This document shows, piece after piece, positions 54,451-62,820 of a stretch of DNA of 64,000 nucleotides. The position numbers were made by a program, and so were the translations under genes. Below the pieces are notes generated by a model, which searched no databases, was not told the DNA's origin, and saw only the letters and a program-made list of their open reading frames with translations. The DNA comes from Aquimarina spinulae (GTDB lineage: Bacteria; Bacteroidota; Bacteroidia; Flavobacteriales; Flavobacteriaceae), in assembly GCF_943373825.1 (NCBI RefSeq), contig NZ_CALSBP010000002.1, positions 1,353,501 through 1,417,500 of the forward strand. Reading direction: 5' to 3'. Each line of letters opens with the position of its first letter. Positions within the stretch are counted from its first letter, which is position 1.

Positions 54451-54488
54451 TTTGATCAATTTAATCTAATAGATTAAATTGATCAAAA
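54450..54488. repeat. perfect 18-bp inverted repeat over the paaZ stop codon
   Basis: 18-bp arms (TTTTGATCAATTTAATCT and its complement) with a 3-nt loop. The stop codon and last codons of paaZ are in the right arm. There is no U-tract in the gene's direction, so it is not a classical terminator. Confidence 0.75.
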
Positions 54489-56962
54489 TGATGGTTTAAA
54501 TGTTTTCTTTCTAACAGATACCATTCATATTTATTCAATTCTCCGAAAACAATATTTTTTAGTATTGCATCTGGATTTTCCTTAAAATATGTTTTATATA
54601 CTTCCCTAGATTCGCTTAGCTTTGTTATAGCTGTTTCGAGATCTGGATGATTTAGATCTTCTAACTCTCCTTTTTTAAGTAAGGGAAAGTCTGTATTTTT
54701 AGGAAAAGCTTCATAATTATACAAGCTATTATGTACTTTATCCAAAATCTTTTCTGGTGTTGCAATTTCAAAATCCTGAATTTCTCCGGCAGCAATTTTG
54801 TAGGTATACTCCAGGTGTTCTATCATATGTTGCGGTGTCATGATCCCCCATTTTGGTTTAACATCTGCAGATAGTTTACCTAAGCATTCCTTAATTTTTG
54901 CTTCAGTCATTTCTACAAGAGAAGTTTGCTTTTTCTGTACCATTGTTAAAATGGTGGCAATAGCTACTAACTCATCTTCGGTATCAAATACTTCTACAAA
55001 CCATTTTACGATTCCGCTAGGATGCTCTGCACTTGCAACATCTCGATCTACTTTTTCTTTACAGGTTAGTCTAACATATACCGTATCATTATGGTAGATT
55101 GGTCTTAAAAATCTACATTCTTCTAATCCATAATTGGCCGCTACAGGACCTTTATTAGGATATACAAACAAACCTGCTGCGGCTGCCAGGATAAAATACC
55201 CGTGGGCGGTACGTTTTTCAAAAATACTTCCGTCTAAGGATGTTATATCTGTATGCGCATAGAAGTGATCCCAGGTAAGGTTTGCAAAACCAATAATATC
55301 TGTATCAGTTACTGTACGTTTATGAGTTTTTAGTGACATTCCCGGCTCAATATCTTCCCAATGATACGAGAATGGATGATTTTCTGATTCTTTATATGCA
55401 GAATTTGCCTGGTATATACCTGTTACTTCTGTAAGTGTGGTTGGTGTTCCCTGGATGGCACAACGTTGCATAAAGTGCTTAATTCCTCGCATTCCTCCCA
55501 TTTCTTCGCCACCACCGGCACGTCCCGGACCTCCATGTGTAAGTAATGGTAATGGAGAACCATGACCAGTACTTTGTTTAGCATTTTCTCGATTACCAAC
55601 TAAGATGCGACCATGATGAGAAGCTGCACCTACTATATATTCTTTAGCTATTTTATCATCGTATGTAAAAATAGAAGATACCAATGATCCTTTACCCATT
55701 TGAGATAATGTAATAGCATCTTCTAGCGTATCATAAGGCATAATGGTTGCTACCGGACCGAATGCTTCAATAGTATGCGCATTTGTATTTTTGAATGGGT
55801 TATCTTCTCGCATCAAAATCGGACTTACGAATGCTCCTTTTTGAGCATCGGCTCCAACAGTTTCAAGTTTATCTAAATCACCATATACAATCTGAGCAGT
55901 TTTAGCTATTTCGGAAATATTATTTTTAAAGCTTTCTACTTGCTGCTTACTTGCCAGAGCTCCCATTCGCACTTCTTTTAATCTTGGATCTCCTACAGTA
56001 ACTTTATCTAGCTGTTGCCCTAATGCGATTTGTACATCTTCAACCAATTCTGAAGGCACAATAATTCTACGAATTGCAGTACATTTCTGACCACATTTCA
56101 CAGTCATTTCTTTTCGAACTTCTTTGACAAATAAGTCAAATTCTGGTGTCCCTGGCACAGCATCTTTTCCTAATATAGAAGCATTTAATGAATCTGCCTC
56201 CATAGTAAAAGGTACAGATTCTTCTATAAGTCTTGGATGTGCTTTAAGGATCCTTCCGGTATGTGCAGAACCTGTAAAAGTTACGACATCCTGAGATTGT
56301 ACAGTATCAAGAATTGTTTTGGTCATTCCGCTAAGTAACTGTAATGCTCCTTCGGGAAGTATTCCAGAATCTATAATTACTCGTACTACTGCTTCTGTTA
56401 AGTATGCGGTTTGTGGTGCAGGTAATACAACTGCTGGTACTCCTGCCATCCAGTTAACAGCACATTTTTCCAGCATTCCCCAAATAGGAAAATTAAAAGC
56501 ATTAATATGTACAGCGACTCCTCTTTTAGGTACTAAAATATGATGTGCCATAAACCGCCCTCCTTTAGACAGATCTATAGGATCTCCTTCTACATGATAA
56601 GGCTGATTCGGAAATAATTTTCGCAAGGATGCATTGGCAAAAAGATTACCAAAACCACCTTCGATATCGATCCAACTATCTACTCGGGTTGCTCCCGTAC
56701 GATAACTTAGTTCATAAAACTCTTCTTTGCGTTTGGTAAGATATAATGCCAATTTCTTAAGCATATTACCACGTTGCTGAAAAGTCATTTTCCTCAGTTT
56801 TTCTCCTCCTTTTGTTCTACCGTATTGTAACACTTCTGGAATATCTAACCCTTCGGTTGTAGACGCCCCAATAATTTCACCTGTAATGGCATCGTGCATT
56901 ACAATTCCATCACCAGAACCTGCAGTCCATTTTCCGTTTATGTAGCTTTCTAGTTTTTTCAT
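54461..56962 (-). CDS. paaZ: PaaZ bifunctional ring-opening enzyme with C-terminal DUF1569/DinB-like domain
   Basis: An 833-residue protein. Residues ~1-530 are the aldehyde dehydrogenase half (3-oxo-5,6-dehydrosuberyl-CoA semialdehyde oxidation) with catalytic Glu in 'TMEADSLN' and Cys in 'KCGQKCTA'. Residues ~545-680 are the MaoC-type hydratase (oxepin-CoA ring opening; 'WDHFYAHTD', 'AHGYFI'). The well-studied E. coli enzyme ends near residue 681. Here ~150 further residues form a helical domain with 'TPQHMIEHLEY' and 'YEWYLLERKHLNHHFDQF', matching DUF1569/DinB-superfamily metal-site patterns. It follows paaJ by 3 bp. Confidence 0.93.
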   Translation of the reverse strand: MKKLESYINGKWTAGSGDGIVMHDAITGEIIGASTTEGLDIPEVLQYGRTKGGEKLRKMTFQQRGNMLKKLALYLTKRKEEFYELSYRTGATRVDSWIDIEGGFGNLFANASLRKLFPNQPYHVEGDPIDLSKGGRFMAHHILVPKRGVAVHINAFNFPIWGMLEKCAVNWMAGVPAVVLPAPQTAYLTEAVVRVIIDSGILPEGALQLLSGMTKTILDTVQSQDVVTFTGSAHTGRILKAHPRLIEESVPFTMEADSLNASILGKDAVPGTPEFDLFVKEVRKEMTVKCGQKCTAIRRIIVPSELVEDVQIALGQQLDKVTVGDPRLKEVRMGALASKQQVESFKNNISEIAKTAQIVYGDLDKLETVGADAQKGAFVSPILMREDNPFKNTNAHTIEAFGPVATIMPYDTLEDAITLSQMGKGSLVSSIFTYDDKIAKEYIVGAASHHGRILVGNRENAKQSTGHGSPLPLLTHGGPGRAGGGEEMGGMRGIKHFMQRCAIQGTPTTLTEVTGIYQANSAYKESENHPFSYHWEDIEPGMSLKTHKRTVTDTDIIGFANLTWDHFYAHTDITSLDGSIFEKRTAHGYFILAAAAGLFVYPNKGPVAANYGLEECRFLRPIYHNDTVYVRLTCKEKVDRDVASAEHPSGIVKWFVEVFDTEDELVAIATILTMVQKKQTSLVEMTEAKIKECLGKLSADVKPKWGIMTPQHMIEHLEYTYKIAAGEIQDFEIATPEKILDKVHNSLYNYEAFPKNTDFPLLKKGELEDLNHPDLETAITKLSESREVYKTYFKENPDAILKNIVFGELNKYEWYLLERKHLNHHFDQFNLLD

Positions 56963-56965
56963 AAA

Positions 56966-58177
56966 TCAGATATTTGTATTTTCGATTACACAAGCATATC
57001 CTTGACCTACTCCAACACACATTGTGATTAGCGCATATCGTTTATTTTGTTGTTGTAACTCTAAAGCGGCAGAGTACGCAATCCTGGTACCGGTTACCCC
57101 TAATGGATGTCCTATTGCAATAGACCCGCCGTTAGGATTTATTCTTGAGTCATCATCTGCCAATCCCCATTCTCGTATACATGCTAATGCTTGTGAGGCA
57201 AAGGCTTCATTAAGTTCAATAACATCTATATCGTCCATTGTAATTCCGGCTTTCTCTAAGGCTTTATTAGATGCCTGAACAGGACCAATTCCCATAATTC
57301 TGGGTTCTACTCCCACTACTGCAGAACTTACTATTCTGGCCAGTGGTTTTAAGTTATATTTTTTTACTGCATCTTCTGATGCAATAATGGTAGCTGCTGC
57401 TCCATCGTTTAATCCCGAAGAGTTTCCTGCTGTTACGCTACCTTCTTTTTTAAAAGCTGGACGTAATTTTGCTAATACCTCTTTGGTAGTAGTTGGTTTT
57501 ACAAACTCGTCATCAGAAAATAGGATTGGATCTTTTTTACGCTGTGGAATTTCGACTGTAGTAATTTCTTTAGCTAGTCTCCCAGATTTCTGAGCATTGG
57601 TCGCTTTCATCTGACTCCAATACGCAAAAGTATCCTGATCTTCTCTTGAGATATTATATTTCTCTACCAGATTCTCTGCAGTATTTCCCATACCGTCTGT
57701 ACCGTACAGGTCGTGCATTTTTTGATTTACAAATCGCCATCCAAAACTAGAATCATACATTTTAGAATCATTACCAAAAGCAGATGACGGTTTTGCAATC
57801 ACATATGGGCCACGTGTCATATTCTCTACTCCTCCCGAAATAAACAGATCACCATCTCCTGCTTTGATTGCTCTATTTGCATGGATTATTGCAGATAGTC
57901 CCGAGCTACATAAACGATTTACCGTTTCTCCCGGAACAGTAAAAGGTAACCCGGCTAATAATGCAGCCATTCTGGCTACATTACGATTATCTTCACCGGC
58001 TTGATTAGCACATCCCAAAATGACATCATCATAAGCCTCTTTTGGAATATTTGGATTATTTTCTACTAACTTTTCTATCACCAAAGCTCCTAAATCATCA
58101 GTTCTTACTGCTGATAATGTTCCTTTATAGCTTCCTATAGGAGTGCGGACTCCATCTATTATATATGCTTCTTTCAA
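56966..58177 (-). CDS. paaJ: 3-oxoadipyl-CoA/3-oxo-5,6-dehydrosuberyl-CoA thiolase
   Basis: A 403-residue thiolase for the final beta-oxidation cleavages of the phenylacetate pathway, giving acetyl-CoA and succinyl-CoA. The active-site Cys is in 'VNRLCSSGLSAI', the His in 'GHPLGVTG' and the second Cys in 'MCVGVGQG'. Length and the 'GVENMTRGPYV' loop fit the PaaJ/PcaF group. It is 3 bp upstream of paaZ, so translation may be coupled. Confidence 0.93.
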   Translation of the reverse strand: MKEAYIIDGVRTPIGSYKGTLSAVRTDDLGALVIEKLVENNPNIPKEAYDDVILGCANQAGEDNRNVARMAALLAGLPFTVPGETVNRLCSSGLSAIIHANRAIKAGDGDLFISGGVENMTRGPYVIAKPSSAFGNDSKMYDSSFGWRFVNQKMHDLYGTDGMGNTAENLVEKYNISREDQDTFAYWSQMKATNAQKSGRLAKEITTVEIPQRKKDPILFSDDEFVKPTTTKEVLAKLRPAFKKEGSVTAGNSSGLNDGAAATIIASEDAVKKYNLKPLARIVSSAVVGVEPRIMGIGPVQASNKALEKAGITMDDIDVIELNEAFASQALACIREWGLADDDSRINPNGGSIAIGHPLGVTGTRIAYSAALELQQQNKRYALITMCVGVGQGYACVIENTNI

Positions 58178-58295
58178 AAGTTTAAATTTTAAATGTTAAA
58201 TCATAAATTCTAAAGTGTAATCTTATATATCCGAACCACTTCTGCATTTATCATTTTATGGTTTTATATTTTAAATTCTATTTTGATTTTTATAT
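58178..58295. other. intergenic between paaI and paaJ
   Basis: 118 bp of AT-rich sequence with repeated 'TAAATTCTA/TAAATTTT' motifs but no strong hairpin. Confidence 0.4.
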
Positions 58296-58706
58296 TTATT
58301 CTTCCCAGTCTTTACTGGTTCTATATACTACTCCTTTAAAAAGCGCAACGATATCATTTCCTCTTTTAACTTCTACAATATTGAAGCCTACTTTGGTTTT
58401 AGTAATATCAACTGTAGCTTCTGCTGTTAGATAATCCCCTTCTTCTAACGCCTCGATATGATTGATCGAAGTTTCTATAGATACAGCATATTTGCCATGG
58501 GTGTTTGCAGAAAAACCAAAAGCTGTATCTGCTAAGCTATAGGATATTCCTCCGTGAGCTTTATTCATGCTATTCAACATTTCTTTCCTAATCGTCATCC
58601 CTACTTTACATCTTCCTTTTTCGACTTCGATAATTTCGATACCTAACCATTGGCTAAAAGCATCTTGAGATAACATCTTATGAGGAATTCTTTCTGATTT
58701 TATCAT
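58296..58706 (-). CDS. paaI: PaaI hotdog-fold acyl-CoA thioesterase
   Basis: A 136-residue hotdog thioesterase that hydrolyses hydroxyphenylacetyl-CoA and related trapped CoA esters. The catalytic region 'NSMNKAHGGISYSLADTAF' is typical of PaaI. It is 9 bp after paaH on the minus strand and has the usual paa-operon position. Confidence 0.92.
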   Translation of the reverse strand: MIKSERIPHKMLSQDAFSQWLGIEIIEVEKGRCKVGMTIRKEMLNSMNKAHGGISYSLADTAFGFSANTHGKYAVSIETSINHIEALEEGDYLTAEATVDITKTKVGFNIVEVKRGNDIVALFKGVVYRTSKDWEE

Positions 58707-58715
58707 ACTGGTAGA

Positions 58716-59897
58716 TTAATTATCTGCAACTAGTTTTTTATTAAAAAAAGTTCGATTCTCTCTCACCATTTTTCTTAATATCGGACTACATCGATATCGA
58801 TCTTCGTGATATTCGTTATAAAGATTGTCTAACATATTGACACACCAATCCATTCCTTTTTCATCTGCCCAGGTTAACAATCCTTTAGGGTAATTTACGC
58901 CTTTGGTCATTGCAATATCGATATCTTCTGCCGAGGCAATATTCCAGAACAGTGCATCTGCTGCTTCATTGATCAACATCACCAATACTCTATCAAAGAT
59001 GTATTGCGCCAGTACTTTATCTTTTTTATGACTTTGCTTTATTGCATTTTCACCATATTCATAATACCCTTTACCTGATTTTCTTCCCAGATACCCTGCT
59101 TCAGATAATCTTTTTTGTGTAAAAGAAGGCTTGTATCGAGGATCATAGTAAAATGCTTTAAAAACAGTTTCTGTAACCGTATAATTGATATCGTTCCCTA
59201 TAAAATCCATTAATTCAAAAGGGCCCATTCTAAACCCTCCCAAAGTTTTTAAACTCCAATCTATAGTAGCTACATCTGCCAGGCCTTCTTCATAAATACG
59301 TAAAGATTCTCCATAAAAAGGTCGTGCTACACGATTCACAATAAATCCAGGAGTATCCTTCGCTAAGGCTACTATTTTCTTCCAATCTTTGATAATACTC
59401 ACTACTTTATCAGTAACCTGAGTCGAAGTTTGTACCGCCGGAATCACCTCTACTAATTTCATTAACGGAGCAGGGTTAAAAAAATGAATTCCTATGCATC
59501 GCTCTGGTTTTTGTAATGAAGATGCTATAGATGCTATAGATAAAGAAGAGGTATTGGATGCTATAATTGTATCTTCTGCAACATATGTTTCTAGTTGTGA
59601 AAATACTTTCTTTTTAATATCCAGATTCTCTATAATAGCTTCGATAGTGAGGTTTGCATCTTTAAGGTCTTTTAAAGAATCTACATAAGAAATATTACCT
59701 TGAATACGTGTTTTCTCTGTCTGATCAATTCTTCCTTTTTCAATCAAGCGAGAAAGAATTTTTTCTAAAGCTTGTTTACTTCTATCTAAAGCTTCCTGTT
59801 TCGTGTCAAATACTTTTACTTTACAACCAGAAGTAGCGGCTACCTGAGCGATACCACTTCCCATTGTTCCTGATCCTATTACTCCAACGATCATCAT
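58716..59897 (-). CDS. paaH: 3-hydroxyadipyl-CoA dehydrogenase
   Basis: A 393-residue NAD-dependent 3-hydroxyacyl-CoA dehydrogenase. The N-terminal Rossmann fold has 'GVIGSGTMGSGIAQ', the catalytic His lies in 'CIGIHFFNPAP', and two 3HCDH C-terminal domains follow ('DTPGFIVNRVARP', 'GVNYPKGLL'). It oxidises 3-hydroxyadipyl-CoA to 3-oxoadipyl-CoA. A start at Met2 (59894) is possible. It begins 2 bp after the paaG stop, a tight operon arrangement. Confidence 0.92.
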   Translation of the reverse strand: MMIVGVIGSGTMGSGIAQVAATSGCKVKVFDTKQEALDRSKQALEKILSRLIEKGRIDQTEKTRIQGNISYVDSLKDLKDANLTIEAIIENLDIKKKVFSQLETYVAEDTIIASNTSSLSIASIASSLQKPERCIGIHFFNPAPLMKLVEVIPAVQTSTQVTDKVVSIIKDWKKIVALAKDTPGFIVNRVARPFYGESLRIYEEGLADVATIDWSLKTLGGFRMGPFELMDFIGNDINYTVTETVFKAFYYDPRYKPSFTQKRLSEAGYLGRKSGKGYYEYGENAIKQSHKKDKVLAQYIFDRVLVMLINEAADALFWNIASAEDIDIAMTKGVNYPKGLLTWADEKGMDWCVNMLDNLYNEYHEDRYRCSPILRKMVRENRTFFNKKLVADN

Positions 59898-59899
59898 TC

Positions 59900-60679
59900 T
59901 TATTTACCTTTAAATATTGGTTTTCTTTTTTCAATAAATGCATTTACCCCTTCTGCATAATCTTCACTTTCTGCAGATTCTATCTGTAGATCCGATTCTA
60001 TTGCCAATTGCTCATCGAGCGTATTTACTAATGACTGATTCAGTAATCTTTTAGTCAACCCTAAAGCTTTGGTTGGCATTTGAGCTAATTTTGAAGCTAG
60101 CTTAGTTACCTCTTCTTCAAAGGTTTCTGTTTCAAAAATTTTATATATCATCCCCAATTGCTCTGCTTCTTTTGCACTTACTTTATCACCTAACATCATT
60201 AAAGCAGAAGCTTTTTGAAAACCAATCAACCTAGGCAGAAAAAAGGTTCCTGCACTATCAGGAATCAATCCTATCTTACTAAATGCCTGGATAAAGCTTG
60301 CGGCCTCAGAAGCTACAACAGTATCACACGCCAAAGCTATATTGGCTCCTGCTCCTGCAGCAACTCCATTTACAGCTGCCACAATAGGTTTTTCGATAGT
60401 TCTAATGCGGCTGATTATTGGATTATAATGTTCTTCTAATATTTTTCTAAAGCCCGGGTTCAATTCGGGAGAAGTTACTTCTTTAAGATCCTGACCCGCG
60501 CAAAATGCTTTTCCGTTTCCGATAAGCATAATGGCTCTTACTTCATCATTAGCATTACACTCGTCTAATGTTTTTTGTAATAACAAGGCCATTTCTCTAT
60601 TGAAACTATTAAAAGTATCTGGGCGGTTTAGCGTTATTCTCGCTACTCCATTTTCAATGTGCAATTCGATTGAAGGCAT
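59900..60679 (-). CDS. paaG: PaaG ring-1,2-epoxyphenylacetyl-CoA isomerase
   Basis: A 259-residue crotonase-family isomerase that converts ring-1,2-epoxyphenylacetyl-CoA to oxepin-CoA. As expected for PaaG, the two crotonase Glu positions are replaced ('GAGANIAL', 'FSKIGL') and the catalytic Asp is present in 'GLIPDSAG'. It is 2 bp downstream of the VOC gene and 2 bp upstream of paaH. Confidence 0.92.
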   Translation of the reverse strand: MPSIELHIENGVARITLNRPDTFNSFNREMALLLQKTLDECNANDEVRAIMLIGNGKAFCAGQDLKEVTSPELNPGFRKILEEHYNPIISRIRTIEKPIVAAVNGVAAGAGANIALACDTVVASEAASFIQAFSKIGLIPDSAGTFFLPRLIGFQKASALMMLGDKVSAKEAEQLGMIYKIFETETFEEEVTKLASKLAQMPTKALGLTKRLLNQSLVNTLDEQLAIESDLQIESAESEDYAEGVNAFIEKRKPIFKGK

Positions 60680-60681
60680 AT

Positions 60682-61050
60682 TTAATTCTCTATTTTGAAT
60701 TGTGGGTTATAAATTATTCCGATGATATTATTCCATGGGCATTTAACCGTTGCTACTACGATTTCTCCTCCTACATTTGTTGGTTTTTCGTGTTCGGCAG
60801 CTCCTAAATCGAGTAATCTTTGGTATGTTGTATCTATCTTTTCTACACCCCAATACGAAAGTACGCTATCAGATTTTGTTTCTGAAGAGGCTTCTTCTGG
60901 AAGTAATCCAAGTTCATACCCTCCTATATTGAATCCTACATAAAAAGGTTCGTTAAAATAAGGTTTGGTATTAAATGCATCTGAATACCATTTCCTGGCT
61001 TTATCCAGATCACTAACTTTATATATTATTGTTCTTAATCCCAGCATCAT
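60682..61050 (-). CDS. VOC (glyoxalase-like) family protein within the paa operon
   Basis: A 122-residue single VOC domain ('GLRTIIYKVSDLDKARKWYSDAF' at the N-terminus, 'WNNIIGIIYNP' at the end). I start at ATG61050, which overlaps the paaD stop by one base (TAATG), although the frame is open to 61062. It is tightly linked to paaD before and paaG after, so it is co-translated with the pathway. VOC proteins may be isomerases, dioxygenases or binding proteins; it is not part of the known E. coli paa set and its role is unknown. Confidence 0.85.
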   Translation of the reverse strand: MMLGLRTIIYKVSDLDKARKWYSDAFNTKPYFNEPFYVGFNIGGYELGLLPEEASSETKSDSVLSYWGVEKIDTTYQRLLDLGAAEHEKPTNVGGEIVVATVKCPWNNIIGIIYNPQFKIEN

Positions 61051-61553
61051 TATTTGAGACATTTGAAATAATCAAAAGGTTCTAAGCAATCATTACATTG
61101 AAAAAGCGCTTTACACGCTGTTGAACCAAATTGACTTATCATTTTTGTATTTGTTGAGCCACATTGGGTACACTTTACTATTTTTTTACCTCCAAGTAGT
61201 GCTTCTTTATCAGCTTTCTCGTTTAAAGGTGCAGCAATCCCATATTTTTCTAGAGCTTCTCTACCTCTTGGTGTAATCCAATCGGTAGTCCATGCCGGCG
61301 ATAAGACCAAGGAAACTTTGGCTTCTATATTTTCTTTTGCAAAAGCATTAATAATATCATCTCCTATCACATCCATTGCAGGGCAACCACTATATGTTGG
61401 GGTAATTGTAACCTGAGCAATCGTCTCTATCATTTGAGCAGAGCGAACCACTCCCATATCCATAATAGACAATACCGGAATTTCGGGATCATGAACTTTT
61501 TCCAAAATTGGAATCAGCGCCGGATCTATATGTTTCTCAAATTCTATTGTCAT
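61050..61553 (-). CDS. paaD: phenylacetyl-CoA epoxidase subunit PaaD
   Basis: A 167-residue PaaD protein: an N-terminal MIP18/DUF59-type domain ('VHDPEIPVLSIMDMGVV', 'TPTYSGCPAMDV') and a C-terminal zinc-ribbon-like Cys cluster ('CTQCGSTN...CNDC'). It helps mature or supports the PaaABCE epoxidase. Its stop codon overlaps the start of the VOC gene. Confidence 0.93.
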   Translation of the reverse strand: MTIEFEKHIDPALIPILEKVHDPEIPVLSIMDMGVVRSAQMIETIAQVTITPTYSGCPAMDVIGDDIINAFAKENIEAKVSLVLSPAWTTDWITPRGREALEKYGIAAPLNEKADKEALLGGKKIVKCTQCGSTNTKMISQFGSTACKALFQCNDCLEPFDYFKCLK

Positions 61554-61646
61554 AATAAATATTGAATATCGAACATTTAATATCCAAGTCCGAAGTTTTA
61601 CTTCTCTTCATCATTCAATATTCTAAATTCGGTATTCTGTATTATT
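61554..61646. other. intergenic between paaC and paaD
   Basis: 93 bp with AT-rich 'GAATATCGAACATT' and 'TCAATATTCTAAATTCGG' motifs that partly complement each other. No strong REP-like hairpin. Confidence 0.35.
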
Positions 61647-62402
61647 TTACCACTTCATATTAGGATAGGTACGTTGCATATATTGTAAATCTGAAAGCAA
61701 GTAGCCCATATGTTCGCTATGAATACCTTGTTTACCGCCTTTCTGAAACCATTTTGTTTCTGGTATGGTGATCGTAGCCTCTTCAAATACGTCTCTAACC
61801 CTTTGGTCGTATTTTTCTCGCAAAGCCACAGTATTAACGCCAACTCCATTTTCTACAGCAATCTTATCATCGTCTGTCATATGAAATAGTTCGTCTGTAA
61901 ATTTCCACAAATCATCAACCGCTTCCTGAACTTTTTGATGACTTTCTTCTGTACCATCTCCTAATCTTTTCATCCAGTCTGAAGAAAATCTTTGATGGTA
62001 ACTTACTTCTTTAATTCCTTTCTTTGCAATTGCTGCTACTATTTCATCATCACTATTTTGCAATTCTTCTAATAATAGTAAGTGAAAAGCGTCATAGAAA
62101 AACTGTCTTGTAATCACATATCCAAAGTGTCTGTTTGGTTGTTCGACAAGAAGTACGTTTTTGTACTGTCTTTCTATTCTCAAAAAAGCAATATCATCTT
62201 CCGTTTTCCCATCTCCAGAAAGTTGAGCCACGTATTGGTAATAACTTCGCGTTTGACCTAATAAATCCAATGCCATATTAGTCATTGCAATATCCGTTTC
62301 CAGGTTTGGTCCATGACCACATAATTCTGATAATCGCTGACCAAGGATCAAAGCATTATCTGCTATACCGTAGATATATTGTATTTTATTTTCGTTTTTC
62401 AT
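61647..62402 (-). CDS. paaC: phenylacetyl-CoA epoxidase structural subunit PaaC
   Basis: A 251-residue ferritin-like protein of the PaaC family, the partner that holds the catalytic PaaA in the epoxidase. It begins 'YIYGIADNALILGQRLSELCGHGP' and has the characteristic 'ERQYKNVLLVEQPN' region. It has lost metal-ligand residues in its family and acts structurally. It follows paaB by about 100 bp. Confidence 0.93.
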   Translation of the reverse strand: MKNENKIQYIYGIADNALILGQRLSELCGHGPNLETDIAMTNMALDLLGQTRSYYQYVAQLSGDGKTEDDIAFLRIERQYKNVLLVEQPNRHFGYVITRQFFYDAFHLLLLEELQNSDDEIVAAIAKKGIKEVSYHQRFSSDWMKRLGDGTEESHQKVQEAVDDLWKFTDELFHMTDDDKIAVENGVGVNTVALREKYDQRVRDVFEEATITIPETKWFQKGGKQGIHSEHMGYLLSDLQYMQRTYPNMKW

Positions 62403-62406
62403 AACA

Positions 62407-62427
62407 CTGCCCGTAATGATGGGTATC
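62407..62427. repeat. REP-like palindrome e (degenerate)
   Basis: CTGCCCGTAATGATGGGTAT with CT after it: CCC/GGG-centred imperfect hairpin resembling the copy at 53185. Confidence 0.45.
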
Positions 62428-62460
62428 TTATTTAAATAACTTTAATTTCAAATAGTAAGT

Positions 62461-62478
62461 TTTCCGTATTCACGGGAA
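62461..62478. repeat. REP-like palindrome f
   Basis: TTTCCGTATTCACGGGAA: imperfect arms around ATTC, adjacent to the inverted repeat at the paaB stop, in the same arrangement as at paaZ. Confidence 0.55.
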
Positions 62479-62480
62479 TT

Positions 62481-62506
62481 GTAATTTTTACCATTGTAAA
62501 AATTAC
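62481..62506. repeat. perfect 11-bp inverted repeat over the paaB stop codon
   Basis: GTAATTTTTAC, a 4-nt loop, GTAAAAATTAC. The paaB stop codon lies in the right arm. Confidence 0.65.
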
Positions 62507-62787
62507 ATATGCTTTACTTCATCTGGTAATGTATAAAACGTAGGATGTCTATACACTTTATCCTGAGCGGGTTCAAATAATTCTCCGTTATTTTCGGGGT
62601 TTGATGCTGTGATATGTTTAGATTCTACTACCCATATACTTACTCCTTCATTTCTTCGTGTATATACATCTCTGGCATTTTCTAAAGCCATTTCTGCATC
62701 GGCAGCATGAATACTACCAAAATGACGATGTTCTAAACCATTTTTACTTCTTACAAACACTTCCCAAAGTGGCCAGTTATTTTTCAT
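62503..62787 (-). CDS. paaB: phenylacetyl-CoA epoxidase subunit PaaB
   Basis: A 94-residue PaaB protein, a small subunit required for epoxidase assembly and activity. It opens 'WPLWEVFVRSKNGLEHRHFGSIHA', a signature of the family, and continues with 'ALENARDVYTRRNEGVSIWVV'. Located between paaA and paaC on the minus strand. Confidence 0.94.
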   Translation of the reverse strand: MKNNWPLWEVFVRSKNGLEHRHFGSIHAADAEMALENARDVYTRRNEGVSIWVVESKHITASNPENNGELFEPAQDKVYRHPTFYTLPDEVKHM

Positions 62788-62801
62788 AATTATGAATTTT
62801 A

Positions 62802-62819
62802 AATTCTGAATTCAGAATT
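62802..62819. repeat. 18-bp palindrome between paaA and paaB
   Basis: AATTCTGAATTCAGAATT, a perfect palindrome just past the paaA stop codon (62821-62823 on the minus strand). Confidence 0.55.
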
Positions 62820-62820
62820 A

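Noticed and set aside
54280..54477. 65-codon plus-strand ORF whose end resembles the PaaZ C-terminus
   Set aside because: The similarity is produced by the perfect inverted repeat at the paaZ stop codon; the rest is antisense to the GIY-YIG gene.
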